DNA of 41,837 nt, taken from assembly GCA_003244205.1 (NCBI GenBank), contig QHBW01000068.1, forward strand, positions 1 through 41,837. Reading direction: 5' to 3'. The first letter of the stretch is position 1; each line of letters starts with the position of its first letter. The notes under the pieces are model-generated. The model had not been told where the DNA came from. It searched no databases and saw only the letters and a program-made list of their open reading frames with translations. The translations under genes were made by a program, and so were the position numbers. Shown here piece after piece: positions 1 through 8,163 of this stretch. Source of the stretch: Solirubrobacterales bacterium. GTDB taxonomy: Bacteria > Actinomycetota > Thermoleophilia > Solirubrobacterales > Solirubrobacteraceae.

Positions 1-2
1 GC

Positions 3-1004
3 CGCGGACCGCGCAGCGGCGTGCCGGTGATGGTCGCCGTGCACTCGACGCGGCTCGGCCCCGCGCTCGGCGGGTGTCGCATGTGGCGCTATCGCGATGC
101 CGACGCCGCCGTGGGTGACGTGCTCCGGCTCTCGAGTGCTATGACGCTCAAGGCGGCTGCCGCGGGCCTGTCGCTCGGTGGCGGCAAAGGAGTTATCTGC
201 CTCCCGCCGGGCCCGGCTCCCGCGGGCGATCACCGCGAGGAGATTCTGCACGACTTCGCCGAGGTAGTCGCTGAGCTCGATGGCAGCTTCATCACTGCCG
301 AGGATGTCGGCACGACGACCCAGGACATGGTCGCGATCAGGGCTGTTACTCCCCACGTCGTCGGCCTGCCGGAGACCACGGGTGGCGCGGGTGATCCGGG
401 GATGTTCACCGCGCTGGGGGTCCGTGCGGCCATGCGCGCCTGTGCCCAGCGGGCCTTCGGCTCGCCCGAGCTCGCGCAGCGGACGGTGGCGATCATCGGC
501 GTCGGCAGTGTCGGCGGGTCGCTCGCGAGGCTGCTGGCGGCCGACGGTGCTGAGCTCCTGCTCGCCGACATCGACGCCTCCAAGCGTGCCCTGGCATCGG
601 CGCTCGCGGGCGCGAGCTGGACGGCTCCGGTCGACGCGCTGAAGGCTGACGTCGACATCGTCGCCCCCTGCGCGCTCGGGGGCATGATCGACGCTCACAC
701 CGCCACGCACCTGCGCGCGCGCGTCGTCTGCGGTTCGGCCAACAACCAGCTCGACGACGACGCGGTCGCCGACCTGCTGGCAGCACGAGGAGTCCTCTAT
801 GCCCCCGACTTCTTGGTCAACTCCGGCGGCCTGATCGACGTCTCGCTGGAGCTCGAGGGCTATGACCGCGCCCAGGCGCAGCGGAGGGTCGGCCAGCTCG
901 AGGACGTCGTCGGCGACGTGCTGGCGCATGCTGAGGAGCGCGGCCAGACGCCGCTGCAGGCGGCTCGCGAGCTCGCCGCCGCGCGCCTTGCGGCAGCGGT
1001 CTGA
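3..1004 (+). CDS. Leucine/valine dehydrogenase family protein (5' end outside window)
   Basis: Glu/Leu/Phe/Val dehydrogenase, NAD-dependent oxidative deamination of branched-chain amino acids in the cytoplasm. The reading frame is open to the first base, and the residues before the GTG at 21 continue the family pattern, so the start lies upstream of the window. Visible: the HSTRLGPALGGCR block, a glycine-rich GGGKGVI segment carrying the catalytic-type lysine, then a Rossmann nucleotide-binding motif GVGSVGG in the second half and a conserved C-terminal region with ALGG and NSGG blocks. About 333 residues are visible out of the roughly 350 usual for the family. The substrate (Leu, Val or Phe) cannot be fixed from sequence alone. 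It ends 26 bp before the stop of the convergent acyltransferase. Confidence 0.88.
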   Translation, partial: RGPRSGVPVMVAVHSTRLGPALGGCRMWRYRDADAAVGDVLRLSSAMTLKAAAAGLSLGGGKGVICLPPGPAPAGDHREEILHDFAEVVAELDGSFITAEDVGTTTQDMVAIRAVTPHVVGLPETTGGAGDPGMFTALGVRAAMRACAQRAFGSPELAQRTVAIIGVGSVGGSLARLLAADGAELLLADIDASKRALASALAGASWTAPVDALKADVDIVAPCALGGMIDAHTATHLRARVVCGSANNQLDDDAVADLLAARGVLYAPDFLVNSGGLIDVSLELEGYDRAQAQRRVGQLEDVVGDVLAHAEERGQTPLQAARELAAARLAAAV

Positions 1005-1029
1005 CGGTCCGCCACCGAGCACGCCGGCA

Positions 1030-2127
1030 TCATTGCGGCGCCAGCGCCGCAGCGGCGACGGGCGCTCCGCGGTCACTGAAGCGGCGGCGCAGGCGCAGAA
1101 ACGGTGCTTCGACCAGCCGGTGGCTGACGACGGCCACCGCGATGCAGAGCGGCAGCGAGACCGCCAGCAGCGGGCCGAACCCGCTCACCGCGGTTGGGTG
1201 CAACCAATAGACGATCGGCAGATGCCAGAGATAGAGGCTGTAGGAAGCGATCCCGATCAGCGCCAGCGGCCGCCACTTCAGCAGCGAGATCGCCCGCCCC
1301 GGGCGCAGCGGCAGCACGCAGGAGCCAAGGGTCAAAAACGACGCCAGCGCGCACAGCGCGATGCGGCGCGCGTCGTCGATCGCCAATACCCACACGGGCA
1401 GCGAGATCGCCAGCCAGGCATCGGCGCGAGCCAGCGGACCGCGCAGCCAAGAGGGTGGCTGACGCTCCCAGCTCAGGCGCAGCAGGGCGAGCAGCATCCC
1501 TGGAACGAAATAGAAGAACATCACCGGCAGCGAGTACTGCCAAGTCAGATCGGGGGCGTGGTGGACGCCGGCGACCTTCACCCAGTGCAGCGCAAGGCTC
1601 CCTGCGCCGAGGGCGATCAGCGCGGCCGCCGCCCGCGACGCCAGTCCCCGCGCAAGGCGCCCGACGCCGACCGCCAGCAGTGGCAGCAGGACATAGAAGT
1701 GCAGCTCCACCACCAGCGACCACATCGGCCCGTCGATCCTCGCGACGGTGGCGGAGGAGAAGTTCTGGCCGAAGAGCAGGAAGCTCACCCACTCCTCGAA
1801 GGTCCCGCCGTCGGCCTGCACGAGCATCGCGACGACGAGCACGACGTAGTAGAGGGGCAGGATGCGCAGCGCGCGGTTGAGCGCGTAGCGGCGCAGGTCG
1901 ACGGCGTCGCCGGAGCCGAAGTAGCGGCGCACGAACGGCCAGAAGAGCAGGTAGCCGGTGAGCGCGAAGAAGAGGTAGACCCCGGTGCCACCGCCGTAGA
2001 GCAGGCGCCGTGAGAAGCTCGCCGTCAGATAGCCCCCGTCGTAGTGGTGTGCGGTGCCGAACACGTGGGCCACGAGCACGCTGATCGCCGCGAGCGCGCG
2101 CAGCGACTCGATCCTCGCCGAACGCAG
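1030..2127 (-). CDS. Acyltransferase 3 family integral membrane protein (start uncertain)
   Basis: Membrane O-acyltransferase of the OafA/YrhL type, which transfers acyl groups onto envelope polysaccharides or lipids. Seen: the N-terminal block with RIESLRAL and the catalytic-type His about eleven residues after Arg in the first helix (VLVAHVFG), then about ten hydrophobic helices, with WSLVVELHFYVLLPLL in the middle, and a basic C-terminus. The start is a problem. The protein homology begins at about 2127, but no in-frame ATG or GTG lies between there and 2343, where a GTG falls inside the divergent molybdopterin gene. CTG at 2127 is used here as a provisional start; a GTG at 2343 or 2511 is formally possible but adds non-homologous residues. 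Acyl donor and acceptor are unknown. Confidence 0.8.
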   Translation of the reverse strand: MRSARIESLRALAAISVLVAHVFGTAHHYDGGYLTASFSRRLLYGGGTGVYLFFALTGYLLFWPFVRRYFGSGDAVDLRRYALNRALRILPLYYVVLVVAMLVQADGGTFEEWVSFLLFGQNFSSATVARIDGPMWSLVVELHFYVLLPLLAVGVGRLARGLASRAAAALIALGAGSLALHWVKVAGVHHAPDLTWQYSLPVMFFYFVPGMLLALLRLSWERQPPSWLRGPLARADAWLAISLPVWVLAIDDARRIALCALASFLTLGSCVLPLRPGRAISLLKWRPLALIGIASYSLYLWHLPIVYWLHPTAVSGFGPLLAVSLPLCIAVAVVSHRLVEAPFLRLRRRFSDRGAPVAAAALAPQ

Positions 2128-2175
2128 CTCGCCGGCCTGCGAGACAGAGGCGGGACTGCAGTAGCCTCCGCCCCC

Positions 2176-2985
2176 ATGCTGGAGAACCGCGTCGCCTACG
2201 CGACTTGCCCGCTCTGTGAGGCAACCTGCGGGCTCGAGCTGACCGTGCGCGGGGATGAGCTGTTGTCCGTTCGCGGCGATGCCCAGGATGTCTACTCGGC
2301 GGGCTTTATCTGTCCTAAGGGCGTTGCGCTGAAGGAGCTCCACGAAGATCCCGACCGCGTGCGCACGCCGCTGCTGCGCCAGCCGGACGGATCCTTCGCC
2401 GCGGTGTCGTGGGACGAGGCCTTCGCCGAGATCGACTGTCGGCTGAGCGCGATCTTGGCCGCCGGCGATCGCAACGCCGTGGGGACCTACCTCGGCAATC
2501 CGAACGCTCACAACCTCGCCACGCTGCTCTACCAGCCGGTGCTGCTGCGGGCGCTGGGTACCCGCAACGCGTTCTCGGCCAGCACCGTGGACCAGTTCCC
2601 CAAGCAGATGGCCTCAGCGCTGATGTTCGGCACGGGGCTCAGCGTCCCGGTGCCCGACGTCGATCGCACCGACCATCTCCTGATTCTCGGCGCCAATCCT
2701 CTCGCCTCCAACGGGTCGCTGCTGACAGCGCCGAACATGCGCGGCAGACTGCGGGCGATCCGCCGCCGTGGCGGGCGCATCGTCGTCGTCGATCCGCGCC
2801 GGTCGCGCACCGCCGAGGAGGCCGACGAGCACATCCCGATTCGTCCTGGCACCGACGCGCTGCTGCTGTTCGCGATGGTCCACGTCCTCTTCGATCAGGG
2901 GCTGGTGTGCGGCGGCGGGGCGATCGACTTCTGCGAGGGAGTCGAGCTCGTGGAGGAGCTCGCCGCCGGATTCTCCCCCGCGGCC
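2176..2985 (+). pseudogene. Molybdopterin oxidoreductase, N-terminal fragment of a rearranged gene
   Basis: N-terminal part of a formate dehydrogenase/nitrate reductase-like molybdopterin (bis-MGD) oxidoreductase. ATG at 2176 is followed at once by the [4Fe-4S] cysteine motif CPLCEATCG and a fourth Cys in FICPKG, then the cofactor-binding fold with ILGANPLASNG and VVVDPRRS. The frame stays open to about 3199, but family likeness stops near 2985 (after AAGFSP). What follows is low-complexity Arg/Ser sequence that is the antisense of another part of the same protein. About 270 of an expected 700 or so residues are here. See the inverted segment at 2986-3268 and the terminal segment at 3269-3499. 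Confidence 0.85.
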
Positions 2986-3268
2986 ACGATGTCGCCGGGC
3001 TCGCGCCGGCGCGCGAGCGCCGTGCGCAGACGAGCGATGTCGTCGACCAAGGGCTGGGGCGCAAGCTCGATTCGGCCGCTGGCCGTCCGCAGTACCTCGG
3101 GAAGGCGGGGCTCCAGCGCCCCGAGGTCGACGCCATGCGGGGCGGCCTCGAGCGCCGCCAGCGAGAGTCCGGTGTCGCGCGCGCCGAAGGCGTCCCCGTA
3201 AGGACCGCAGCGCAGCATCAGGTCCAGCAGCCGCTCGGGCCCCCGGCGCGGAGCGAGTTCGCCGAGTG
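2986..3268 (-). pseudogene. Inverted internal segment of the same molybdopterin oxidoreductase
   Basis: Read on the minus strand this encodes a stretch typical of the C-terminal half of this oxidoreductase subfamily: RGPERLLDLMLRCGPYGD, then APHGVDLGALEPRLPEVLR, then SGRIELAPQPL. This is the region just before the molybdopterin-dinucleotide-binding domain. It lies in reverse orientation between the N-terminal (2176-2985) and last (3269-3499) segments, which are both on the plus strand. Breakpoints are estimated to within about 15 bp from where likeness changes strand. I see no inverted repeats at the junctions; the segments just outside share only a short direct match (CCCCC, one variable base, then CGGC, near 2975 and 3286). 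The segment cannot be translated as part of the enzyme in this arrangement. Confidence 0.75.
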
Positions 3269-3499
3269 TGCGGTGTTGTGAGCATCCCCCACGGCTGGGG
3301 TCATGCGGGAGGCACCCAACGCGTGGCCGACGCGCACGCGGGGGTCAACTCCAACGTGCTCGCCGACGAGCGCGATGTCGACGCGGTATCGGGCAACGCC
3401 GTGTTGAACGGAATCACCGTCAGCGTGACGGCGCTGTCGGTGACTGACGCCGAGAGCCAGCCGGCGGCCGCGGCCGCCGGCACGCCGATAGGTGCCTGA
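3269..3499 (+). pseudogene. Molybdopterin oxidoreductase, C-terminal fragment
   Basis: Last part of the molybdopterin-dinucleotide-binding domain: VVSIPHGWGHAGG, GVNSNVL, then DAVSGNAVLNGI, ending at a TGA at 3497-3499. It is in a different frame (position mod 3 = 2) from the N-terminal fragment (mod 3 = 1), so even without the inversion the pieces would not be joined. The block that should precede it (the RRDLRSNNSW-type motif and the start of the dinucleotide-binding domain) is missing, as is a middle section of roughly 250 residues. Either the gene is dead or the assembly is wrong here. Confidence 0.78.
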
Positions 3500-3565
3500 G
3501 CGCCACGCGGCGCGGCTGCCATGACCGGAGCGGCGGCGCGCGCTCGCGGCTGCCATCCTCTGCCC

Positions 3566-3639
3566 GGGCGGTTAGCTCAGCTGGTCAGAGCGCCTGCTTT
3601 ACACGCAGGAGGTCGTCGGTTCGAGTCCGACACTGCCCA
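3566..3639 (+). tRNA. tRNA-Val (anticodon TAC)
   Basis: A 74-nt cloverleaf. The acceptor stem GGGCGGT pairs with ACTGCCC (one G-U), the D arm is GCTC/GAGC, the anticodon stem is CCTGC/GCAGG with the loop TTTACAC giving anticodon TAC, and the T arm is GTCGG/CCGAC around TTCGAGT. The CCA end is not encoded. It lies 66 bp after the broken molybdopterin gene and just before a transposase tail. Confidence 0.95.
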
Positions 3640-3655
3640 TTTACTTGATCAGTCG

Positions 3656-3751
3656 GTCACGGTGACGAACAAGGTCAAGGTGATCAAGCGACGCGCCTAC
3701 GGACTGCCGAGCTTCGATGGCTTCGGGGAGCGAGTGCTCCTAGCATGCAGC
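3656..3751 (+). pseudogene. Transposase C-terminal remnant (ISL3-like)
   Basis: About 32 codons immediately downstream of tRNA-Val read NKVKVIKRRAYGLPSFDGF followed by RVLLAC. This matches, as far as I recall the family, the last residues of ISL3-type transposases (the Lys/Arg-rich ...KRRAYG...F.GF tail). No upstream part of a transposase exists, since the tRNA is directly before it. It is therefore an orphan tail, probably left by an old insertion and deletion next to the tRNA. Family assignment is from memory of the motif. Confidence 0.6.
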
Positions 3752-4332
3752 CAACGGGATCACGCAGCGCCGACCCCGCTCGATCGGCGAGAACCGAAAA
3801 GTGGACCACCTTTGATCTTGGGTGGGTGGCTATCTTGGGCCTGGCGTGGGGCAGCTGCGTAGGCCGACAGCAGGCCGATGTCGCGAGTCGGAGACTGCGG
3901 AGGACATTCGAGCGCTGCCGTCCAAGGAGGCGGTGAGGAGCAGGCGTCTTGCAGGGCGGGGGCCGGCTACGGGTCGGGGGCGCTCGCGGCAACGCGGGAC
4001 GGGCGAGCGTCGTGTAACGGGGGGCGTCGCGACGCCAGATAGAGTCTGAGTCGTCGGGACGATCAATTGGAGAGGTCGGCGAACGCCGTGCACACGGTCC
4101 AGGGGTTATCCGGCGCTCGGTTCGAGCGGGCGCAGGCGGTGTTCGAGCGCAACTCCGCGAGGCGCGGCGAAGCCGGCGGGTCGGGGTGCCTGCGAGCTTG
4201 CGTTTGGCTGCACGGTGAGCGAGTAGCGCGTCGGCATCCGGCTCAACGAGCGCGGTCAGGCGCGTATCCGCGTCGTAACTCCGAGATTTTCGGCTCGCCG
4301 ACGTGCAAGCTCAACTTCTGGGTCCGGCCGAC
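3752..4332. other. Non-coding or decayed interval after tRNA-Val
   Basis: No credible gene. Short frames have no family likeness. The stretch around 3790-3812 (GAACCGAAAAGTGGACCACC) resembles sequence often seen near the ends of actinobacterial IS elements, so this may be IS debris; that is tentative. The promoter of the LVIVD-repeat protein gene at 4333 should lie in the right-hand end. Confidence 0.4.
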
Positions 4333-6180
4333 GTGACCCGAAACGGGGACCGGGGACGTCTTGCGGCGCGGGCGTTGTGCCGGTCGGTCGGGCCTCGCCA
4401 TCGCCTGGCTGTCCTGCTGCTAGTGGCCGCGGTGTCGGCGGCGTTCGTCGCTGGCGTGCCGGCGCGAGGAGTGGCACAGAGCGGGCCGACACTTCCGACC
4501 AACGATCTACAGGGGCTGCTGTCGTTGACCGGGTTCCCGACGCCGACACCGGTGCCGACGCAGGAGAACCCCGAACCCCAGCTCGAAGCCGTGCCGCCAG
4601 CCGCGTGTGGCGCCGGCTCGCGCCCCCTGGCGGGGGAGCAGGGACGTGTCCCGGCGTCGGCGATCAACTCGCCTGCCGCGGCACAAGGATGGACGTGCAA
4701 CGTCAAGCTGGAGGGCCACCACGCAACCCCGGGCGGCTTCCGCGTCTGGCGCTACGTCGACCATACGGGCCACGCGTGCGCGTTCTACGACACGTCGCTG
4801 GTCTCGGCGTTGAACGTCTTCAGCGCCGCCCTCGGGCCGTCATCGGGAGTCGTCGTGCTCGACGTGTCCGATCCGGCGCGTCCGATTCAGACGGCGACGC
4901 TCACGTCGCCGCCGATGCTCGCGCCTCATGAGTCGCTCAATTTGAACGCACGGCGTGGGCTGCTCGCCGCGGACATGGGAAACGGCGGCTCGCTGCCCGG
5001 TCTGATGTCGATCTACGACGTCAGCAAGGATTGTCGTAACCCGGCGCTGGACTCTACCTACCTCGCGGCGCGGTTCGGCCACGAGAGCGGCTTCTCGCCG
5101 GATGGCAACACGTTCTGGATCGGTGGAGGGGAAGGCATCGCGGCGGTCGATGTGAGGGATCCGAAGACCCCGCAAACGATCTGGCAGGGCAACGAATTCG
5201 CGCACGGTCTGAACGTCAGTGACGACGGCAACACGCTCTATGACACCAATCCGATCGACGGCGAGATCACGCTCCTCAACGTCCGTCAGATCCAGGCGCG
5301 CGTGCCCGAGCCCATGGTCAGCGAGATCAGCCGACTGACGTGGAACACGGTATCGATCCCCCAGAACACCAACCCGATGCAGATCGGCGGCAAGCCCTAC
5401 CTGCTCGAGTTCGACGAGTTCGCGTTCCGGTTCAACCCCGCGACGATGGCAGACACCGTTGGGGGGGCGCGGATCCTCGACATCTCCGATCCCGCTCACC
5501 CGCGGGTCGCGTCGAACATCCGCCTCGCGGTCAACATGACCGCGGCACACACAGCCGCCGACAGCGATCCCTCGCCGCTCCCCTCGCCGGGGTTGGACTA
5601 TGCGTCGCATTACTGCGCGATCCCGCGTGAGGTCGACCCGGAGATCGTCGCGTGCTCGTTCATCAACTCGGGACTGCGGATCTTCAACATCCAGGACCCG
5701 CTACACCCGCGCGAGGTCGCCTACTACATCTCTCCACCGACGGCATCATCCAATCCTGGCGCGACGGCGGCGGACTTCGCGATGTCACAACCCGCGTTCG
5801 ACCCCGCCCGGCGGGAGGTCTGGTACACAGACGCGACCAGCGGGTTCTACAACCTCCAACTCGACCCAAGCGTGTGGCCCGAACCGACGAACGTCGGCGG
5901 CGTCAGCTGCCTTGACAAGCGCGGCTTCCGCATCCCGCTGCTGTTCCACGCGCGCGGCCGCGTGACGCGGGCGGTCGTCTACGTCAACGGTCGCCGCGTG
6001 CGCACCGTCCGCGGCCACAACATCGTCGCCGTCACCCTGACGCAGCTGCCGAAGGCGCGCTACACCGTGAGGATCGTGACCAACACGAGCCGGGGCTTCG
6101 TAGTCACGAGCACGCGCACCTACATCGGCTGCCGCAAGCTTTCGCGGCACGATCACGTGCGTCGCGCGCGGCGCCGGTAG
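4333..6180 (+). CDS. Secreted LVIVD-repeat beta-propeller-like protein
   Basis: About 615 residues. Basic N-terminus followed by a hydrophobic signal segment (RLAVLLLVAAVSAAFVAG), then a Pro/Thr-rich linker and several LVIVD-type repeats recognisable by VLDVSDPARP, AVDVRDPKTP, ILDISDPAHP and IFNIQDPLHP. Repeats of this type form surface or periplasmic propeller-like folds of unknown ligand. The last 80 residues form a separate beta-rich module with VVYVNGRRVRTV and end in a very basic tail. GTG at 4333 is chosen; an in-frame GTG at 4303 is an alternative, and neither has a clear Shine-Dalgarno. The gene stands alone. Function unknown; adhesion or ligand sensing would be a guess. Confidence 0.8.
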   Translation: MTRNGDRGRLAARALCRSVGPRHRLAVLLLVAAVSAAFVAGVPARGVAQSGPTLPTNDLQGLLSLTGFPTPTPVPTQENPEPQLEAVPPAACGAGSRPLAGEQGRVPASAINSPAAAQGWTCNVKLEGHHATPGGFRVWRYVDHTGHACAFYDTSLVSALNVFSAALGPSSGVVVLDVSDPARPIQTATLTSPPMLAPHESLNLNARRGLLAADMGNGGSLPGLMSIYDVSKDCRNPALDSTYLAARFGHESGFSPDGNTFWIGGGEGIAAVDVRDPKTPQTIWQGNEFAHGLNVSDDGNTLYDTNPIDGEITLLNVRQIQARVPEPMVSEISRLTWNTVSIPQNTNPMQIGGKPYLLEFDEFAFRFNPATMADTVGGARILDISDPAHPRVASNIRLAVNMTAAHTAADSDPSPLPSPGLDYASHYCAIPREVDPEIVACSFINSGLRIFNIQDPLHPREVAYYISPPTASSNPGATAADFAMSQPAFDPARREVWYTDATSGFYNLQLDPSVWPEPTNVGGVSCLDKRGFRIPLLFHARGRVTRAVVYVNGRRVRTVRGHNIVAVTLTQLPKARYTVRIVTNTSRGFVVTSTRTYIGCRKLSRHDHVRRARRR

Positions 6181-6457
6181 AGCCCGACCCACGCGGCCGG
6201 TGTCGCGGGTGACGCCGGCCGCGGTCGCCGAACGCAACCGCGCCGCAGCGCACACGACCACTCGCCAGTGCAAGCAGTCGCGTCCCGTGCGGTGAACTGA
6301 GGTCCCCACATTGGACGACCAACGAGCGTCCGCCCGAGGTCCCGCTGCCGATCCCGACGGTGGCTGTTGCACAAAGGCTCGGCGGGGGTGTCGCGGCCGG
6401 CGTTGGTGACCGGCTGCGTTGACGATCGCTGGCGCGATCGGCCATGTGAAAGCCCGG
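6181..6457. other. Intergenic stretch without recognisable gene
   Basis: Between the LVIVD-repeat gene and a transposase tail. No open frame here shows family likeness or a plausible ribosome binding site. No clear terminator was found after 6180. Confidence 0.4.
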
Positions 6458-6535
6458 TCAGGCGGCTGCAAGCGCCGTGTGGTGCTTGTGGAGCTAGGGC
6501 AGGTTGTGGGTGGCGATGATCAGCCGCCATTCCGA
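6458..6535 (-). pseudogene. Transposase C-terminal remnant with in-frame stop (IS1182/IS4-like)
   Basis: On the minus strand one frame reads SEWRLIIATHNLP, stop, LHKHHTALAAA, then stop at 6458. The W-R-L-I-(I/C)-A-T-H-N-L-x-K-L-H pattern is the usual C-terminal end of DDE transposases of the IS1182/IS4 group. The Lys expected after ATHNLP is replaced by a TAG, and another stop lies just upstream, so it is dead. No terminal inverted repeat was found. Confidence 0.55.
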
Positions 6536-6653
6536 GTGTCAGGCGGCGCAGCCCTCACTCAGGCCGGTTCGCGCGCGCGAATCACGGACGCCTCCCGCCG
6601 CGGCGCTCGGGCTCAGAGCAAACGTCGAGCCCGAGGCCGTTGCGGGCGGGAGC

Positions 6654-7046
6654 TCAGCGGCTCTCGACGATCATCAGGCTGTTGCCGTCCGGATCGCGGA
6701 ACCAAAACAGCGGCGGGACTGGGTCGCCCATGCGGCTGACCTCGGGATCGACGTCAACACCGCGGGTCTTGAGGTCCTCGTGGTCAGCATCGATGTTGTC
6801 GGTATGCAGGCCGATGCCTGTCTCGACATTGCCAGTTGGCTTGCCTGGGGGCGGCGGGACGATCGCGATCGTGGTCACTGCGTCGGCCGGCGCCACCTCG
6901 ACCCAGCGGTAGCCGTTGCCGAACGGTACGTCGGTGCGCTTCTCGAAGCCGAGCGTTTCGACGTAGAACTCGATCGCACGGTCCTGATCGGAGACCGGGA
7001 CAACTACCGTGCCGATCTTCTTGATGCGAGTCTTGGTGCTGGTCAC
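6654..7046 (-). CDS. VOC (glyoxalase/bleomycin-resistance fold) family protein
   Basis: 130 residues, single VOC domain with two beta-alpha-beta-beta-beta units. The first has VVVPVSDQDRAIEFYVETLGF and the second has HTDNIDADHEDLKTRGV ending WFRDPDGNSLMIVES. The last Glu is the usual metal ligand; the first-strand His found in classic glyoxalase I is not present (Val/Pro instead), so metal binding is uncertain. GTG start at 7046 is supported by AAAGGAGG five bases upstream. The gene is divergent from the methyltransferase at 7163. Role: a small-molecule-modifying or resistance enzyme of unknown substrate. Confidence 0.88.
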   Translation of the reverse strand: MTSTKTRIKKIGTVVVPVSDQDRAIEFYVETLGFEKRTDVPFGNGYRWVEVAPADAVTTIAIVPPPPGKPTGNVETGIGLHTDNIDADHEDLKTRGVDVDPEVSRMGDPVPPLFWFRDPDGNSLMIVESR

Positions 7047-7162
7047 GACATCCTCCTTTGGGTTAGATCACTGGCCATTGAGACCGTTGAACCCGGCGAA
7101 AGTCATCGTCGCGGCGGCTTCTCAAGCCGGGATTTGAGAATCGAACGCAACCGCAACCCGAA

Positions 7163-7909
7163 GTGCAGCTGGAGTTCTGCCAGTCTGATCACGTGGGAGA
7201 CAGAGCGCCTCAGAGCCTGGGCTGGCTCCTCGACGAGCGGGCCAGTGCTGGACGGGAGAACCTTGATGCCGTCCACGTGTCGCGCTATGACGCCAAGGAG
7301 GACGGCGGCGCGCTCGGCGAGGTCCGGCTTCTCCAAGGCCTTGGTCTCGGCGCGAGGTCGACGGTGTTGGATCTCGGCGCCGGAACCGGCCAGTTCACGC
7401 TTGCGGTCGCCCCGATCTGTTCCCGCGTGGTTGCAGTGGACGTCTCGCCAGTCATGCAAGAGCGCCTCCGCGAGAAGGTAGAGGCTTCAAGCCACAGGAA
7501 TGTCGAGTGCGTCTCTGCGGGCTTTCTCACGTACGAGCACTCAGGCGAGCCTGTCGATTTCGCGTATTCCCGGTACGCCCTCCATCACCTCCCGGACTTC
7601 TGGAAGTCGCAGGCGTTGGCACGGCTCGGCCGCTTCATGCGGCCGGGAGCTGTGCTGCGCCTGTGGGACGTCGTCTACAGCTTCCAGCCCGACGAGGCAG
7701 AGGAGCGGATCGAGAGCTGGTGTGCGACCGGCGGGACGGGTATAGAGACAGACTGGAGCCGCGCCGAGCTCGAGGAACACGTCCGCGATGAGCACTCAAC
7801 ATTCACATGGCTCCTGGAGCCCATGATCGAGCGCTCGGGCTTCCGGATCGAGGACACCGACTACTCACGTGATGGCATCTTCGCTAGGTACGTCGCTCGC
7901 AGGCTGTAG
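7163..7909 (+). CDS. Class I SAM-dependent methyltransferase
   Basis: 248 residues. Rossmann methyltransferase with motif I VLDLGAGTGQF (residues about 68-78), an acidic residue after VVAVDVSP, and the YSRYALHHLPDFWKSQAL and LRPG-like RFMRPGAVLRL blocks. The C-terminal part has FTWLLEPMIERSGF, characteristic of a conserved uncharacterised actinobacterial methyltransferase group. GTG at 7163 is taken as the start; GTG at 7193 would give a slightly shorter protein, and neither Shine-Dalgarno is decisive. Substrate unknown. It is divergently transcribed from the VOC protein gene with about 115 bp between. Confidence 0.87.
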   Translation: MQLEFCQSDHVGDRAPQSLGWLLDERASAGRENLDAVHVSRYDAKEDGGALGEVRLLQGLGLGARSTVLDLGAGTGQFTLAVAPICSRVVAVDVSPVMQERLREKVEASSHRNVECVSAGFLTYEHSGEPVDFAYSRYALHHLPDFWKSQALARLGRFMRPGAVLRLWDVVYSFQPDEAEERIESWCATGGTGIETDWSRAELEEHVRDEHSTFTWLLEPMIERSGFRIEDTDYSRDGIFARYVARRL

Positions 7910-7947
7910 AAGACGCCAGCGCCAGGCCAGCTACCGCACGGTTAGGT

Positions 7948-8163
7948 TTGCTGATATCACCTCCATTCGTGAAGGAGGTCGCGCTCCCTCAAGATGGGTG
8001 GTCGTTTGAGGCGGCGACCTTCGCGGCGTGTCTAGCGACGATCCTCGAGCTGCCACTGGACGCACTGCCCGAGCCGGCCGCGCGCGATGACCCCGCGCTT
8101 GGCTGGACCATCCCCAGCTCGCCCAGGCGCTGCCGCAGCCAGTCCCGTCGGCCGAGGTGCTGA
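7948..8163 (+). pseudogene. Decayed gene fragment (N-terminal-like piece)
   Basis: A short frame encodes a plausible protein piece with DGWSFEAATFAACLATILEL and PLDALPEP, resembling the beginning of a globular protein. It loses coding character after about 8115, where the remaining residues become Ser/Arg-rich. The next fragment (8091-8297) continues in another frame, so this is either a frameshifted gene or two unrelated remnants. No family was recognised. Confidence 0.4.

Noticed and set aside
862-2013. Long plus-strand frame across the acyltransferase gene
   Set aside because: Antisense to a clear membrane protein gene; composition is Arg/Gln-rich with no family likeness, typical of high-GC shadow frames.
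2986-3268. Reading the inverted segment as a programmed DNA-inversion switch
   Set aside because: No inverted repeats at the ends, no recombinase nearby, and flanking protein parts are missing, so switching back could not restore the gene.
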